The notes beneath the pieces were generated by a model. That model had not been told where the DNA came from. It searched no databases and saw only the letters and a list, made by a program, of their open reading frames with translations. Source: CAYRMN01 sp964425575 (GTDB lineage: Bacteria > Patescibacteriota > Patescibacteriia > 2-12-FULL-60-25). Taken from it: a DNA stretch of 64,000 nt. Made by a program: the position numbers and the translations under genes. Location of the stretch: contig CAYRMN010000001.1 in the NCBI GenBank assembly GCA_964425575.1, positions 1 to 64,000 of the forward strand, read 5' to 3'. Of this stretch, positions 46,084-55,559 are shown one piece after another (positions within the stretch are counted from its first letter, which is position 1; each line of letters begins with the position of its first letter).

Positions 46084-48007
46084 TCCATTTCATTGGCATG
46101 AAGAAGGGGAGTCAGGGCTTGCGATTCCATCTCGTTCAGAGGCTGTTATCGCACATGAGGTTTTGTATGAAGATCAGCTTACGCATATAAAGGATCGCCC
46201 AATGTACATGGGCGCCTCCATTCCAGCACATCGTTTCAATGGGTTTTTTCTGTGTGCTGGCGGGCTCATCCTCTTTTTGCTCGGAAGGGCATTTTGGATG
46301 CAGATTATTCAGGGTGAAACATATCGTGTACAGGCGGAGCAGAATCGATTACGACATGAGACCGTTTTACCAAAACGTGGGATCATTCGAGATCGTGTTG
46401 GAACTATTCTGGCGGATAATATCCCCTCATTCGAAGTTCGTGGAACAGAGCGATTCCTTCCTGACCAATCGAATATTCGTGAAGAATTACTAGCAAAAGT
46501 TGGACGAGTGATTGGGAGCAGCGTTGGAGACATTGAATCAGTTTTTGCGTCTTCAACAGATCCTGATGAACCCACTGTCTTAAAAAGAGATATTTCCTAT
46601 GAACGAGCCGTCGCATTAAAAGTCATCGGTGTTGAAACATCAGGTATTGAGGTTGTGGTGAGTAGTAAGCGTCGCTATCCTGCATCTGCTGCGATTCAAA
46701 GCCTATCTCATTTGTTGGGATATATTTCCGGTATTACTCCCGAAGAGCTCGTCCAGCGCAAACATGAAGGATATCGGCAAATCGATACGATTGGGAAATC
46801 TGGTGTGGAATTTGAATATGAAAAAATGCTGCGAGGAACACCAGGGGAAAATATATATGAAGTTGATGCTCAACACCAAAAAACAGGAGTCGTTGGACAT
46901 CGAGAGGCAACAGATGGAGCTGATGTGACCCTCAGTATCCATCTTGATCTTCAACGCGCGGCTGATGAAGCACTCCGAGCAGAGCTCATGCGCGCCAATG
47001 TTACACGTGGAGCCGCTATTGCAATGAATCCACAAACAGGAGAAATTCTCGCTGCGGTTTCTCTTCCGGCATATGACAATAATATTTTTTCTGGAACGGT
47101 ATCGTCGACAGTATTTCGTGCCCTGCTTCAGAATCCTGATCACCCCCTTCTCCCTCGTCTATGGGCGGGGAGCTATCCTTCCGGATCAACAATTAAACCA
47201 GTTGTTGCCACCGCTGCATTAGCAGAAGGTATCATACAGCCCCAAACAGCTATTCTTTCGAACGGAGGCATTCGGATTGGTCCGTGGTTTTTTCCTGATT
47301 GGAAAGCAGGAGGGCATGGAGCGACCAATGTCCGAAAAGCGATCGCCTGGTCAGTGAATACGTTTTTTTATTACATTGGTGGAGGATACGGGGGGTTTGT
47401 GGGGCTTGGCGTAGAACGTTTAACAGATTGGATGCAACGCTTTGGGCTTGGGCAAAAAACAGGTCTAGACCTCCCAGGAGAAGTGGGTGGTTTCGTTCCT
47501 TCTCAGACTTGGAAGGAACGCACAAAAAACGAACACTGGTTTATTGGAGATACCTATAACCTTTCAATCGGTCAAGGTGATCTTCTCGTAACACCACTTC
47601 AAGTTGCTCGTTTTACTGCCATGATTGCAAATGGAGGATTTCCAATCGCTCCGCACATTATTCTGGGCGCAGATGAGTACACAACGACGACTCATAGTCG
47701 CATTGCCTCAGCGGACATCATTCAGACCGTTCGTCTTGGAATGCGGGATACCGTCGTGTATGGTTCCGGCCGCGCACTGTCTTCTTTACCTTTCTCTGTT
47801 GCCGGAAAAACAGGCACAGCTCAGTGGCGAAGTGATAAGGCGAATCATGCGTGGTTTACAAGTTTTGCACCCTTTGAAAACCCTCAGATCGTTGTAACGG
47901 TCTTGATTGAAGAGGGCGTTGAAGGATCTACGACCGCAATTCTAGTCGCCAAAGATATTTTACAGGCGTGGTACAAACAGAGTAGCCAACCAGCTCCTAA
48001 AAAATGA
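46070..48007 (+). CDS. mrdA: Penicillin-binding protein 2, elongation type
   Basis: The 645-residue protein has a cytoplasmic tail of about 60 residues, a membrane helix (about 58-78), a pedestal domain, and a transpeptidase domain with STIK (YPSGSTIKPV), SVN (AWSVNTFFYY) and KTGTAQ. Its place after mreBCD identifies the elongasome D,D-transpeptidase. The N-terminal tail is longer than in E. coli PBP2. The start overlaps the preceding gene. Confidence 0.9.
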   Translation: MTTPDPFHWHEEGESGLAIPSRSEAVIAHEVLYEDQLTHIKDRPMYMGASIPAHRFNGFFLCAGGLILFLLGRAFWMQIIQGETYRVQAEQNRLRHETVLPKRGIIRDRVGTILADNIPSFEVRGTERFLPDQSNIREELLAKVGRVIGSSVGDIESVFASSTDPDEPTVLKRDISYERAVALKVIGVETSGIEVVVSSKRRYPASAAIQSLSHLLGYISGITPEELVQRKHEGYRQIDTIGKSGVEFEYEKMLRGTPGENIYEVDAQHQKTGVVGHREATDGADVTLSIHLDLQRAADEALRAELMRANVTRGAAIAMNPQTGEILAAVSLPAYDNNIFSGTVSSTVFRALLQNPDHPLLPRLWAGSYPSGSTIKPVVATAALAEGIIQPQTAILSNGGIRIGPWFFPDWKAGGHGATNVRKAIAWSVNTFFYYIGGGYGGFVGLGVERLTDWMQRFGLGQKTGLDLPGEVGGFVPSQTWKERTKNEHWFIGDTYNLSIGQGDLLVTPLQVARFTAMIANGGFPIAPHIILGADEYTTTTHSRIASADIIQTVRLGMRDTVVYGSGRALSSLPFSVAGKTGTAQWRSDKANHAWFTSFAPFENPQIVVTVLIEEGVEGSTTAILVAKDILQAWYKQSSQPAPKK

Positions 48008-48087
48008 TGTATATGTAGGGTCAAACGAATTGACAGCCCGGTTCTTGTTGAGTAGTCTAAGTTTGAGATGATCTGATCTGCGGATCC

Positions 48088-48093
48088 TATACA
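48088..48093 (+). promoter_or_regulatory. greA -10 box
   Basis: TATACA ends 12 bases before the ATG at 48106, so the leader would be about five bases long. Confidence 0.4.
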
Positions 48094-48105
48094 TCCGACA
48101 CATTT

Positions 48106-48570
48106 ATGACAACAAAAATACAATACGTTACTCCAGAAAAATTGGAACTCTTAAAGAAAGAGCTGCACGAATTAAAAACGATTCGTCGCCGAGAAACGGC
48201 TCTTAAAATTGAAACAGCCAAGGCGTTGGGAGACCTGTCAGAAAATGCAGAATATCATGAAGCGAAGGACGAGATGGCCTTTATTGAAGGACGCATTATG
48301 GAGATTGGCGAGATTATGAAAAATATTTCTATTATTGAAGAGGGTGGATCTTCGACGATTGTGCGGATCGGCTCTACCATCAATATTGATGTACAGGGAA
48401 AACGAAAACAGTTTACTATTGTGGGATCGAATGAGGCGGATCCAGTAAATGGACGAATCTCCAATGAATCTCCGCTTGGCAACGCATTTCTTGGCCGCAG
48501 CGTTCACGAGCGTGTTGAAGTAAGTACTCCAGGTGGCGTACAAATATATACCATCGTTTCAATTTCCTAG
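48106..48570 (+). CDS. greA: Transcription elongation factor GreA
   Basis: The 154-residue protein has an N-terminal coiled coil with the tip motif GDLSENAEYHEAKDE, carrying the acidic residues that enter the RNA polymerase secondary channel. The C-terminal globular domain includes SPLGNAFLGRSVHE. It stimulates transcript cleavage in backtracked complexes. It precedes lysS on the same strand with its own short-leader promoter. Confidence 0.94.
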   Translation: MTTKIQYVTPEKLELLKKELHELKTIRRRETALKIETAKALGDLSENAEYHEAKDEMAFIEGRIMEIGEIMKNISIIEEGGSSTIVRIGSTINIDVQGKRKQFTIVGSNEADPVNGRISNESPLGNAFLGRSVHERVEVSTPGGVQIYTIVSIS

Positions 48571-48655
48571 AACTCAGCTACGTGATGCGTACGAATTCAT
48601 CAAATAGCCGCTTGACCTGCTTTTCATTCAGAGGTACCGTGCAGAAAAGTTTTCT

Positions 48656-50122
48656 ATGCTGAATGAAGCTGATGTCAGACGTCAAAAAGCGAAGTCCTTA
48701 CAGGATGAGGGTATTCAGTCATATCCATCGTCTTCGCATCGGACCGCTACATGTGGGGATGCCTTGACGCATTTCGACACATGGCAAGAAGAACAGAAGA
48801 TTATTACGTTTGCAGGCCGTCTGCTCACGATTCGCGTGCACGGAGCGCTCATCTTTGCTGATCTACAGGACAGCTCAGATAAAATCCAACTCCTCTTTAA
48901 GCAGGATGTTATTGGTGAAGCCTCTTTTGTTTCATTCCGAGACAGATTGGATCCAGCGGATTTCGTTGAAGTAACAGGAACGCTTTTTGCTACGAAGCGT
49001 GGCGAAAAAACGATGCTTGTATCTACGTGGACGATTCTATCAAAGGCACTGCGACCGTTGCCGGAAAAATGGCACGGACTGAAGGACCCGGAATTACGCT
49101 ATCGGTATCGTGAGCTGGATTTGATTTCTAACCCCGAGGTGATGAATGTGTTTCGTGCTAGATCTCGTGTCATACGTGCATTTCGTCGTGCTCTTGATGA
49201 AGCGGGGTTTGAAGAAGTCGAAACACCCATTCTGCAACCGATCCCCGGAGGAACAACAGCCCGACCGTTTGTGACGCACCACAATGCGCTTGATCTTGAT
49301 ATGTATTTACGGATCGCACCGGAACTCTATTTGAAGCGTCTTATCGTTGGGGGATATGAAAAAGTATACGAAATAGGCAAGCAATTTCGAAATGAAGGCA
49401 TTGATTGGGGGCATAACCCAGAATTTACTGAACTGGAATTTTACTGGGCATATCAGGATTATCATGGGCTCATGGACTTCACAGAAGTCCTTCTCAAAAA
49501 AATTATTCAAGAAACAGTAGGTTCGCTGTCTATTACGAACGGGGAAACGCAGATCGATTTTTCTGCTTCTTGGCCGCGAATTCGTTTTCGAGATGCGGTA
49601 AAAAATGGATCAGGAATAGATATTGAAGGACTGTCACGAGAAGATCTGATTCTTGCAATGAAAAACATTGGTGTTCAGACAGACTATTCCATGCCAAATC
49701 TTGGTGCGTTGTATGATGATTTATATAAGCATGTCGTGCGGTCGAATCAAATAACACCTGTGTTTATTATCGATTATCCAATTGAAATGGAGCCTTTAGC
49801 AAAAAAGTGTGCACGCGATCCGAGATATGTGGAGCGTTTTCAGTTACTTGCAGCAGGCCAAGAGCTTTTGAAAGCATATTCTGAATTAAATGATCCTGTT
49901 GATCAATTGGAGCGCTTTCAGAACCAGCAGGCCCTTCGAGAGCAGGGGGATGATGAGGCACAGCGCATTGATATGGCATTTATCACCTCACTGGAGCATG
50001 GGATGCCTCCCACGGCCGGTTGGGGAATGGGAATCGACCGTTTCGTCGCCTTACTTATGAATGTTCATAGTGTAAAAGAAGTTATCTTCTTTCCGACGCT
50101 ACGACCAGAACAATTGTCCTAA
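48656..50122 (+). CDS. lysS: Lysyl-tRNA synthetase, class II
   Basis: The 488-residue protein has an N-terminal OB-fold anticodon-binding domain (FAGRLLTIRVHGALIFADL) and class IIb catalytic motifs: motif 2 FRNEGIDWGHNPEFTELEFY and motif 3 GMGIDRFVALLMN. It charges tRNA-Lys. Length is normal. A TTGACC at 48612-48617 and TACCGT 17 bases downstream form a possible promoter with a short leader. Confidence 0.94.
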   Translation: MLNEADVRRQKAKSLQDEGIQSYPSSSHRTATCGDALTHFDTWQEEQKIITFAGRLLTIRVHGALIFADLQDSSDKIQLLFKQDVIGEASFVSFRDRLDPADFVEVTGTLFATKRGEKTMLVSTWTILSKALRPLPEKWHGLKDPELRYRYRELDLISNPEVMNVFRARSRVIRAFRRALDEAGFEEVETPILQPIPGGTTARPFVTHHNALDLDMYLRIAPELYLKRLIVGGYEKVYEIGKQFRNEGIDWGHNPEFTELEFYWAYQDYHGLMDFTEVLLKKIIQETVGSLSITNGETQIDFSASWPRIRFRDAVKNGSGIDIEGLSREDLILAMKNIGVQTDYSMPNLGALYDDLYKHVVRSNQITPVFIIDYPIEMEPLAKKCARDPRYVERFQLLAAGQELLKAYSELNDPVDQLERFQNQQALREQGDDEAQRIDMAFITSLEHGMPPTAGWGMGIDRFVALLMNVHSVKEVIFFPTLRPEQLS

Positions 50123-50138
50123 GACAAATTTTCTTTGT

Positions 50139-50603
50139 ATGATAAAAACAGTCATGTGTTTCGGAACATTTGATGGTCTCCATCCAGGCCATGAGGATTA
50201 TTTTCGGCAAGCTCGTGAACATGGTGACCGCTTGATTGTCGTCGTCGCTCGCGATGCAACGGTTGTTGACGTTAAGGGAAATCTTCCAGCCAATAATCAA
50301 GATGATCGACTCCGAGTTATCCAGGATCATCCACTCGTTGATGAAGCTGTTTTAGGGCATGAAGATGACAAATATAAGGTAATAGAACAGTTTCAACCCG
50401 ACATGCTCTGCCTTGGCTACGATCAGGAGTCATTTACAGATATGCTGGAGATTGAGCTGGCGCGTCGGGGGTTAGCTGCAGCCGTGTTTCGATGCGAAGC
50501 GTATTTCCCTGATACCTTCAAATCTTCTTTATTGCGTGGAGCTCGAATCGCGGATGAAGATTTTCAAGAGGAGCCTGCTGAAGAAGAGGGGATTCCTTTA
50601 TAA
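50139..50603 (+). CDS. Cytidylyltransferase-family protein (RibL/TagD-like)
   Basis: The 154-residue protein begins with the nucleotidyltransferase signature FGTFDGLHPGHEDYF (HxGH). The remainder (VVVARDATV, DMLCLGYDQE, KSSLLRG) is close to archaeal-type FAD synthetase RibL and glycerol-3-phosphate cytidylyltransferases. It transfers AMP or CMP from NTP to a phosphorylated acceptor. Which acceptor cannot be told. The C-terminal Glu-rich tail is extra. It starts 16 bp after lysS. Confidence 0.75.
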   Translation: MIKTVMCFGTFDGLHPGHEDYFRQAREHGDRLIVVVARDATVVDVKGNLPANNQDDRLRVIQDHPLVDEAVLGHEDDKYKVIEQFQPDMLCLGYDQESFTDMLEIELARRGLAAAVFRCEAYFPDTFKSSLLRGARIADEDFQEEPAEEEGIPL

Positions 50604-50624
50604 TGTAGAGTGAAAACATGACGT

Positions 50625-51890
50625 ATGCTTGATCCAAAATTTATCCGCGAACATGTCGTGGATGTGAAAAACAACTGTGAGGCACGCCGTGTTTCTTTGA
50701 ACGTTGATGCATGGGTCGTTTTGGATGAACAGCGCTTATCTGTGCTACGGGGGATCGAAGATCTACGAGCTGAAAAAAATACGATTGCTGAGATGATGAA
50801 GGTCGCTCCTCCAAACAAAGATGAGCTCGTTGCGCGAGGAAAAACGCTAAAAGAAGAGATCAGCCTTCGAGAGAATGAACTATCGACGATAGAGGCCGCA
50901 TGGTTAGAGCTTTTGTTGCAATTTCCGAACATGACCCATCCCGCAACCCCAGCAGGATTGGATGATACAGAGAATAAAGAGATTCGCGTGATTGGCGATA
51001 TTAAACAATTATCTCACCCCCTCGATCATGTTCAGTTAGCAGAACGGCATGATTTAATTGATTTTGAACGTGGAGCAAAAGTAGCTGGGTCAAAATTTTA
51101 TTTCTTGAAGGGAAAAATGGCCATGCTGGAGCAGGCGACGATCCAGTGGGCTCTGAAAGAATTGATCGCAGAAGGCTATCAGCTCATGATTACGCCTGAT
51201 TTGGCACGTAAAGAGGTGATGCTCGGAACAGGTTATAATCCTCGTGGCGATGAGCAGCAGATTTACACCATTCAAAACACAGATCTCTCACTAGTGGCTA
51301 CGGCTGAAATTCCACTTGGAGGATATCACATGAATGAAATCATTGATGAAGAGAAGCTTCCATTGAAGTACGTTGGTTTATCACACTGTTTTCGGATGGA
51401 GGGTGGAGCGTATGGTCGCGAATCGTATGGTCTCTATCGTGTCCACCAATTCACCAAGATTGAGTTGTTTCTATTTGCGGCTCCTTCTCAATCAGAGGCT
51501 TTACACGAAGAGCTTCGTCGAATTGAAGAGATGTTATTTACAAAGCTTGGTATTCCATTTCGCGTGGTAGATATTTGTACGGGGGATCTTGGTGGCCCCG
51601 CCTATCGAAAATATGATCTGGAAGCCTGGATGTGGGGGAAGGGCGGTGGCAAAGGCGGTTGGGGTGAAATCACGAGTGCTTCAAACTGTACAGACTATCA
51701 GGCCAGACGTTTGAATATTAAAATGCGTAAAAAAGACGGGTCTCTTGAGTTTGTTCATACATTGAATGGAACGGCGGTGGCGCTATCTCGCGCACCAATT
51801 GCCATCTTAGAAAACTATCAGCAAGAGGATGGGTCCATCAAAATTCCTGACGTTCTCATCCCATATTGCGGATTTGATCGGATTGGGTAA
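50625..51890 (+). CDS. serS: Seryl-tRNA synthetase
   Basis: The 421-residue class II synthetase has an N-terminal coiled-coil arm (about 30-100, tRNA-Ser binding) and the motifs HCFRMEGGAYGRESYGLYRV and ITSASNCTDYQARR. It charges tRNA-Ser. A TATAAT box at 50599-50604 overlaps the preceding stop codon and may give a leader of about 14 bases. The next gene (alr) follows five bases later. Confidence 0.94.
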   Translation: MLDPKFIREHVVDVKNNCEARRVSLNVDAWVVLDEQRLSVLRGIEDLRAEKNTIAEMMKVAPPNKDELVARGKTLKEEISLRENELSTIEAAWLELLLQFPNMTHPATPAGLDDTENKEIRVIGDIKQLSHPLDHVQLAERHDLIDFERGAKVAGSKFYFLKGKMAMLEQATIQWALKELIAEGYQLMITPDLARKEVMLGTGYNPRGDEQQIYTIQNTDLSLVATAEIPLGGYHMNEIIDEEKLPLKYVGLSHCFRMEGGAYGRESYGLYRVHQFTKIELFLFAAPSQSEALHEELRRIEEMLFTKLGIPFRVVDICTGDLGGPAYRKYDLEAWMWGKGGGKGGWGEITSASNCTDYQARRLNIKMRKKDGSLEFVHTLNGTAVALSRAPIAILENYQQEDGSIKIPDVLIPYCGFDRIG

Positions 51891-51895
51891 CCAGC

Positions 51896-53053
51896 ATGGA
51901 AATTTTATCAAAAACGTGGGTAGAAATTTCTAAAAGAAACTTGATTCATAATCTTGAGGCTTTTCGTTCACACATTCCATCGCAGGTAGGTATGATGGCG
52001 GTGGTGAAGTCTAACGCATACGGTCATGGTCTTGTAGAGGTTGCGCGTATTGCAGCACTTCAAAAAGTCACATGGTTTGGTGTTGACAATGTAGACGAAG
52101 CATTACAATTACGACGATCTGGGATAAAATCAGCGATTTTAATATTAGGATATACGCCTCACCATCGATTGCAGGACTGTGTTAAACAGAACATCTCTTT
52201 TGTCGTGTACAACCGTGAAACGGTTTTTTCGCTACGATCACTTTTTGCAAGATCACCAGCACTACAGAAAAAACAAGCGCGTATACACCTTAAAATCGAA
52301 ACAGGCACGCATCGACAGGGGATACATGGTCTTGCGCTACAGCAGTTGATTAAAGAGATTCAAAAGATTCCTCAAATCTACATCGAGGGAGTCTCTACCC
52401 ACTATGCGAATATCGAAGATACAGAGAATCATTCGTACGCGGAACGGCAGCTGAAGGAATTCCATCTCGCACTTCAGATTCTTCGAGCAGAGGGGATAGA
52501 CCCGCCGTGGAAACACACCGCCTGCAGTGCGGCGGTGATTCTTTTTCCAGATACATATTTTAATCTTGTTCGATTAGGAGTGGCGATGTATGGATTATGG
52601 CCGTCGGAAAACGTGCGGCTATTAGCGCAGCAAAAAAAGAGACATTTGAACCTGAAACCCGTTCTTCAGTGGAAAACCATCATCGCTCAGTTAAAAAGGG
52701 TAAAAAAGGGCTCACCAATAGGATACGGCTTAACAGAGCGCGTATCCCGCGATTCCATTCTGGCTGTTCTGCCGGTAGGCTATTGGGATGGATATGATAG
52801 AGGGCTATCGAGTTGTGGAACTGTATTGATTCGAGAGCGCTTGTGTAAAGTTTTGGGTCGAGTTTTTATGAACATGTGTGTCGTTGATGTTACAGACATC
52901 CCACAACAGCTTCGTGTTGAAGATGCTGTCACCCTCTTAGGAACGCAAAAGACAGTTGGCGTGTCTGCGGAGTCCATTGCGTCAAAAATTGGTACGATTA
53001 ATTACGAGGTTGTAACGCGTATCAACCCTCTTTTACCGCGCTTTGTCGTCTAA
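51896..53053 (+). CDS. alr: Alanine racemase
   Basis: The 385-residue PLP enzyme has the lysine motif VVKSNAYGHG (about residues 36-45) and the second-domain segment VSTHYANIEDT plus PVGYWDGYDRGLS. It interconverts L- and D-alanine for the D-Ala-D-Ala used by MurF. It lies between serS and ftsQ, spaced by 5 and 15 bases. Confidence 0.92.
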   Translation: MEILSKTWVEISKRNLIHNLEAFRSHIPSQVGMMAVVKSNAYGHGLVEVARIAALQKVTWFGVDNVDEALQLRRSGIKSAILILGYTPHHRLQDCVKQNISFVVYNRETVFSLRSLFARSPALQKKQARIHLKIETGTHRQGIHGLALQQLIKEIQKIPQIYIEGVSTHYANIEDTENHSYAERQLKEFHLALQILRAEGIDPPWKHTACSAAVILFPDTYFNLVRLGVAMYGLWPSENVRLLAQQKKRHLNLKPVLQWKTIIAQLKRVKKGSPIGYGLTERVSRDSILAVLPVGYWDGYDRGLSSCGTVLIRERLCKVLGRVFMNMCVVDVTDIPQQLRVEDAVTLLGTQKTVGVSAESIASKIGTINYEVVTRINPLLPRFVV

Positions 53054-53068
53054 AGGAGACCATATCAT

Positions 53069-53899
53069 ATGATATCCGATGTTCGCTCCTTTCATTCTCC
53101 TCGACACAAAACGTTGGAAACAAATCGACACTTCATCATCTATCTAACAGCTGCATTCGCCATTATTGGATGGTATTGGTTCCTCTTTTTTTCCGGTTTT
53201 TGGGATATTGGAACGCTCGATATTAAAAATATTAAAACTCTGGATCGAACGGAAGTGTATGCTGAAATTCAGCATATTCTGCAGGAACAACCGTGGAGAC
53301 CATGGCATCAGCAAAACATGTTCATGCTGAATAGCGACCTTCTTGCGAGCAATTTACGTGACCGTCTGTTTATTGAGGATGTACGTATTGAAAAGATATA
53401 TCCAAACACACTGCAGCTTGATATCAAAGAAAAGCAACGGAGCGTTATCGTTGTTTCCCATGATCAATATGTCAATGTTGATGTCAATGGAATTGTGACA
53501 GGAGAACCAGATAAGGAATCTCTACAGCGTGCACAGGCATGTATTCAAGCGCATAGTTTCATGGATGAGGTGCACGTACCTGTCATTGTGTTGAATATGG
53601 AAGACCCCCTTGCGCCAGGCTTCCAGATCGCAAAAAGCTACCAGGTTCATCGTTGGCTTGATACGGCTCGTCGTTTAATTCTGGGTGGTGTTAAATTTCG
53701 TTTTATCAAGCTTGAAAATGCTGATGCCTCCTATGCACGTTTTGTAAGTGAAAAGGGCTATGATATTTATTTCGACCTACTACAACCGATTGATCCGCAG
53801 CTCTATACCTATCTCGAATTCATGAAAACCAAGCCAGATCAGTCAAAAATTACAGAATATCTGGATGCTAGAGTGCCAGGAAAGGTATACGTGAAATAA
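53069..53899 (+). CDS. ftsQ: Cell-division protein FtsQ/DivIB-like
   Basis: The 276-residue protein has a single N-terminal membrane helix (about 24-45), a POTRA-like domain (IGTLDIKNIKTLDRTEV) and the typical FtsQ end YLDARVPGKVYVK. It links division proteins in the septum. AAGGAG lies upstream of the ATG at 53069, one of the few plausible Shine-Dalgarno sites in the host-like part of the window. It ends nine bases before a convergent gene. Confidence 0.85.
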   Translation: MISDVRSFHSPRHKTLETNRHFIIYLTAAFAIIGWYWFLFFSGFWDIGTLDIKNIKTLDRTEVYAEIQHILQEQPWRPWHQQNMFMLNSDLLASNLRDRLFIEDVRIEKIYPNTLQLDIKEKQRSVIVVSHDQYVNVDVNGIVTGEPDKESLQRAQACIQAHSFMDEVHVPVIVLNMEDPLAPGFQIAKSYQVHRWLDTARRLILGGVKFRFIKLENADASYARFVSEKGYDIYFDLLQPIDPQLYTYLEFMKTKPDQSKITEYLDARVPGKVYVK

Positions 53900-53907
53900 C
53901 TCATTGT

Positions 53908-54633
53908 TTACATGTAAATTGGAGGAAATGTACCGATAATCTTACTTGAAATCGTTTTTCGAATCTCTTTAATATCTCCATCATCTTCGAAGCTGCTCAG
54001 TTTATAAATACTCCCATCAAAATTGGCAGGATACCCATTCAGTAGGCGAGCAAGGAGTATAAAACGACTAATAAAGTAGTCTCGATCAATTCCGGGCGTG
54101 TATTCTTTTGCCACAGTATCAACCGCTGCATGTGCAATGACCTGTCTTATGGCTGTTTTATCTTCTGAATCATTAAAGTACACGAGTATATCATGACGTT
54201 TTTCATCGGGTATCAAGCCTTGAATAAAAGGACTAATGCCTCCTCGTGTACACAGATCGCGGAAGGAGGAATCGTATTCTTTTACTTGAGGTCCTTCCAT
54301 CTTTTCTGTTAAATGCTCTACAAGAGGTTCAAAGATCTTTCCATCTTCGCGTTGACGTGTTTTTTCTCTATAATTCAAAAACAGAATAAGCATCTCAAAC
54401 GATCTTCCCAGCCACTCATTTCGTTTAGACGCCTCTTCAGGAAGTGCGCGATCATTTAATCGTGCAAGAGAAGCGTGTGTATGGTCTATAGCGGCTAAAA
54501 GATCGTTTCCCAGTTTTTCCCATGCAGCAGGGGAGAGAGAGGCTTCAATGCGCTTGGATAGCTGCACGATGCGTGCAGCATCTATGGAAAGCGTTACAGG
54601 AATTTCATTTTGCTGGGGTTGAGATTCTTTCAT
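53908..54633 (-). CDS. Hypothetical soluble protein
   Basis: The 241-residue, mostly helical, charged protein has no membrane segment or recognised motif. It is convergent with ftsQ and divergent from the small gene at 54699; the 65-bp gap between them holds a symmetric TATAAT palindrome (54666-54679). Function unknown. Confidence 0.6.
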   Translation of the reverse strand: MKESQPQQNEIPVTLSIDAARIVQLSKRIEASLSPAAWEKLGNDLLAAIDHTHASLARLNDRALPEEASKRNEWLGRSFEMLILFLNYREKTRQREDGKIFEPLVEHLTEKMEGPQVKEYDSSFRDLCTRGGISPFIQGLIPDEKRHDILVYFNDSEDKTAIRQVIAHAAVDTVAKEYTPGIDRDYFISRFILLARLLNGYPANFDGSIYKLSSFEDDGDIKEIRKTISSKIIGTFPPIYM

Positions 54634-54665
54634 ATATGTAAGGGGGACGCTAAACGGATGATATG

Positions 54666-54692
54666 GCTATTATAATAGCAGGCTGCTATACT
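54666..54692. promoter_or_regulatory. Divergent promoter palindrome and second -10
   Basis: GCTATTATAATAGC (54666-54679) is a perfect 14-bp palindrome reading TATAAT on both strands between divergent genes. An extended -10 TGcTATACT follows (ending 54692), six bases before the ATG at 54699. Confidence 0.5.
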
Positions 54693-54698
54693 ATTCGT

Positions 54699-54944
54699 AT
54701 GAAAAAAATATTGAATTGTTCCTCAACCTGCACATGCATGTGCCATGATGAGGGAGTACTGCAGCGCATTGCACTCGCGTATCTTACCAAACAGGGCGGT
54801 GAAGCGCTAAAGAAAAAAGTTTTGCGTGAAGACCAGGATCATTATAAACGTATTGGAGCCAAAGGAGCCGAAATCCGCTGGGCACGATATAGAGCCTCAA
54901 AAGCTCAGGAGAAAAAGGCCAAAAAAGGTATATCCATACCTTGA
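54699..54944 (+). CDS. Small basic protein, Cys-rich N-terminus
   Basis: The 81-residue protein starts MKKILNCSSTCTCMCHDEG, with four cysteines within the first 15 residues (possible metal site), and ends with a Lys/Arg-rich helical part (KRIGAKGAEIRWARYR) that could bind nucleic acid. The ATG at 54699 is chosen from the -10 spacing; an in-frame upstream ATG at 54663 lies within the promoter. A degenerate copy of its promoter and first codons occurs about 310 bp downstream. Confidence 0.55.
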   Translation: MKKILNCSSTCTCMCHDEGVLQRIALAYLTKQGGEALKKKVLREDQDHYKRIGAKGAEIRWARYRASKAQEKKAKKGISIP

Positions 54945-55559
54945 AATCAGTGTAGGCGATTTTAAAGGCTCGTATACTGACGTCTGCTATAGTAGCCAGC
55001 TACTATTCTTATGAAAAAGACAGAAGGGTAGAGCGACGTAAAACTATCTACAATAATGAAATATTGTTTCCAACTACGTCACAACTCGCTTCATAGGGAA
55101 ATCTTGAAACGTTGTATACAGGCGAAAACGGACGTAGATCATCGACAATGCAAGAACCAGGCTCAAAACAAGAAAGTCTTAGTTTGGCTATTTTACCCCT
55201 TCCTAACGTCGCATAAGATATATTGTGCGACACATCTTTTTCTATTTAAAACTTGACGTTGAGTCGAGGCGCTATCACCTACGTATAGAATTTCTTCTAC
55301 TAACACTGCACCGCTCGCCTGTCGTTCATTAGTTTTATTTCGAAACCTTACTTAATAACTTTAATTGAAAGCTATCCCCCCCTTTTTTTTGAACTCTTGA
55401 AAAATGTCAGAGTTTAGCGACTAGGCGCATACTCCATTCAAAATATCACCGCTTAGAAAACAAAAGGCCCATCCGTGACGACAGATGGCGAGATCGTCAC
55501 GGATTGTGACGGGCCTTCTGCGCCGAATGGGCGAGTGGCGTTTGAGACGCCTAGTTCGA
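54945..55559. other. Non-coding region with degenerate promoter copy
   Basis: 615 bp, AT-rich. At 54984-55019 it repeats the promoter and first codons of the 54699 gene (CTATTCTTATGAAAAA against CTATTCGTATGAAAAA), but the frame stops after six codons. The rest has only weak hairpins. It ends with the strong terminator at 55464-55517. No other gene is convincing. Confidence 0.45.
55464..55517 (-). terminator. Long terminator hairpin of the 55560 gene
   Basis: On the minus strand AAGGCCC-gtcacaa-TCCGTGACGA pairs with TCGTCACGGA-t-GGGCCTT, followed by TTGTTTTC. A compound stem of 17 pairs. Confidence 0.7.
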
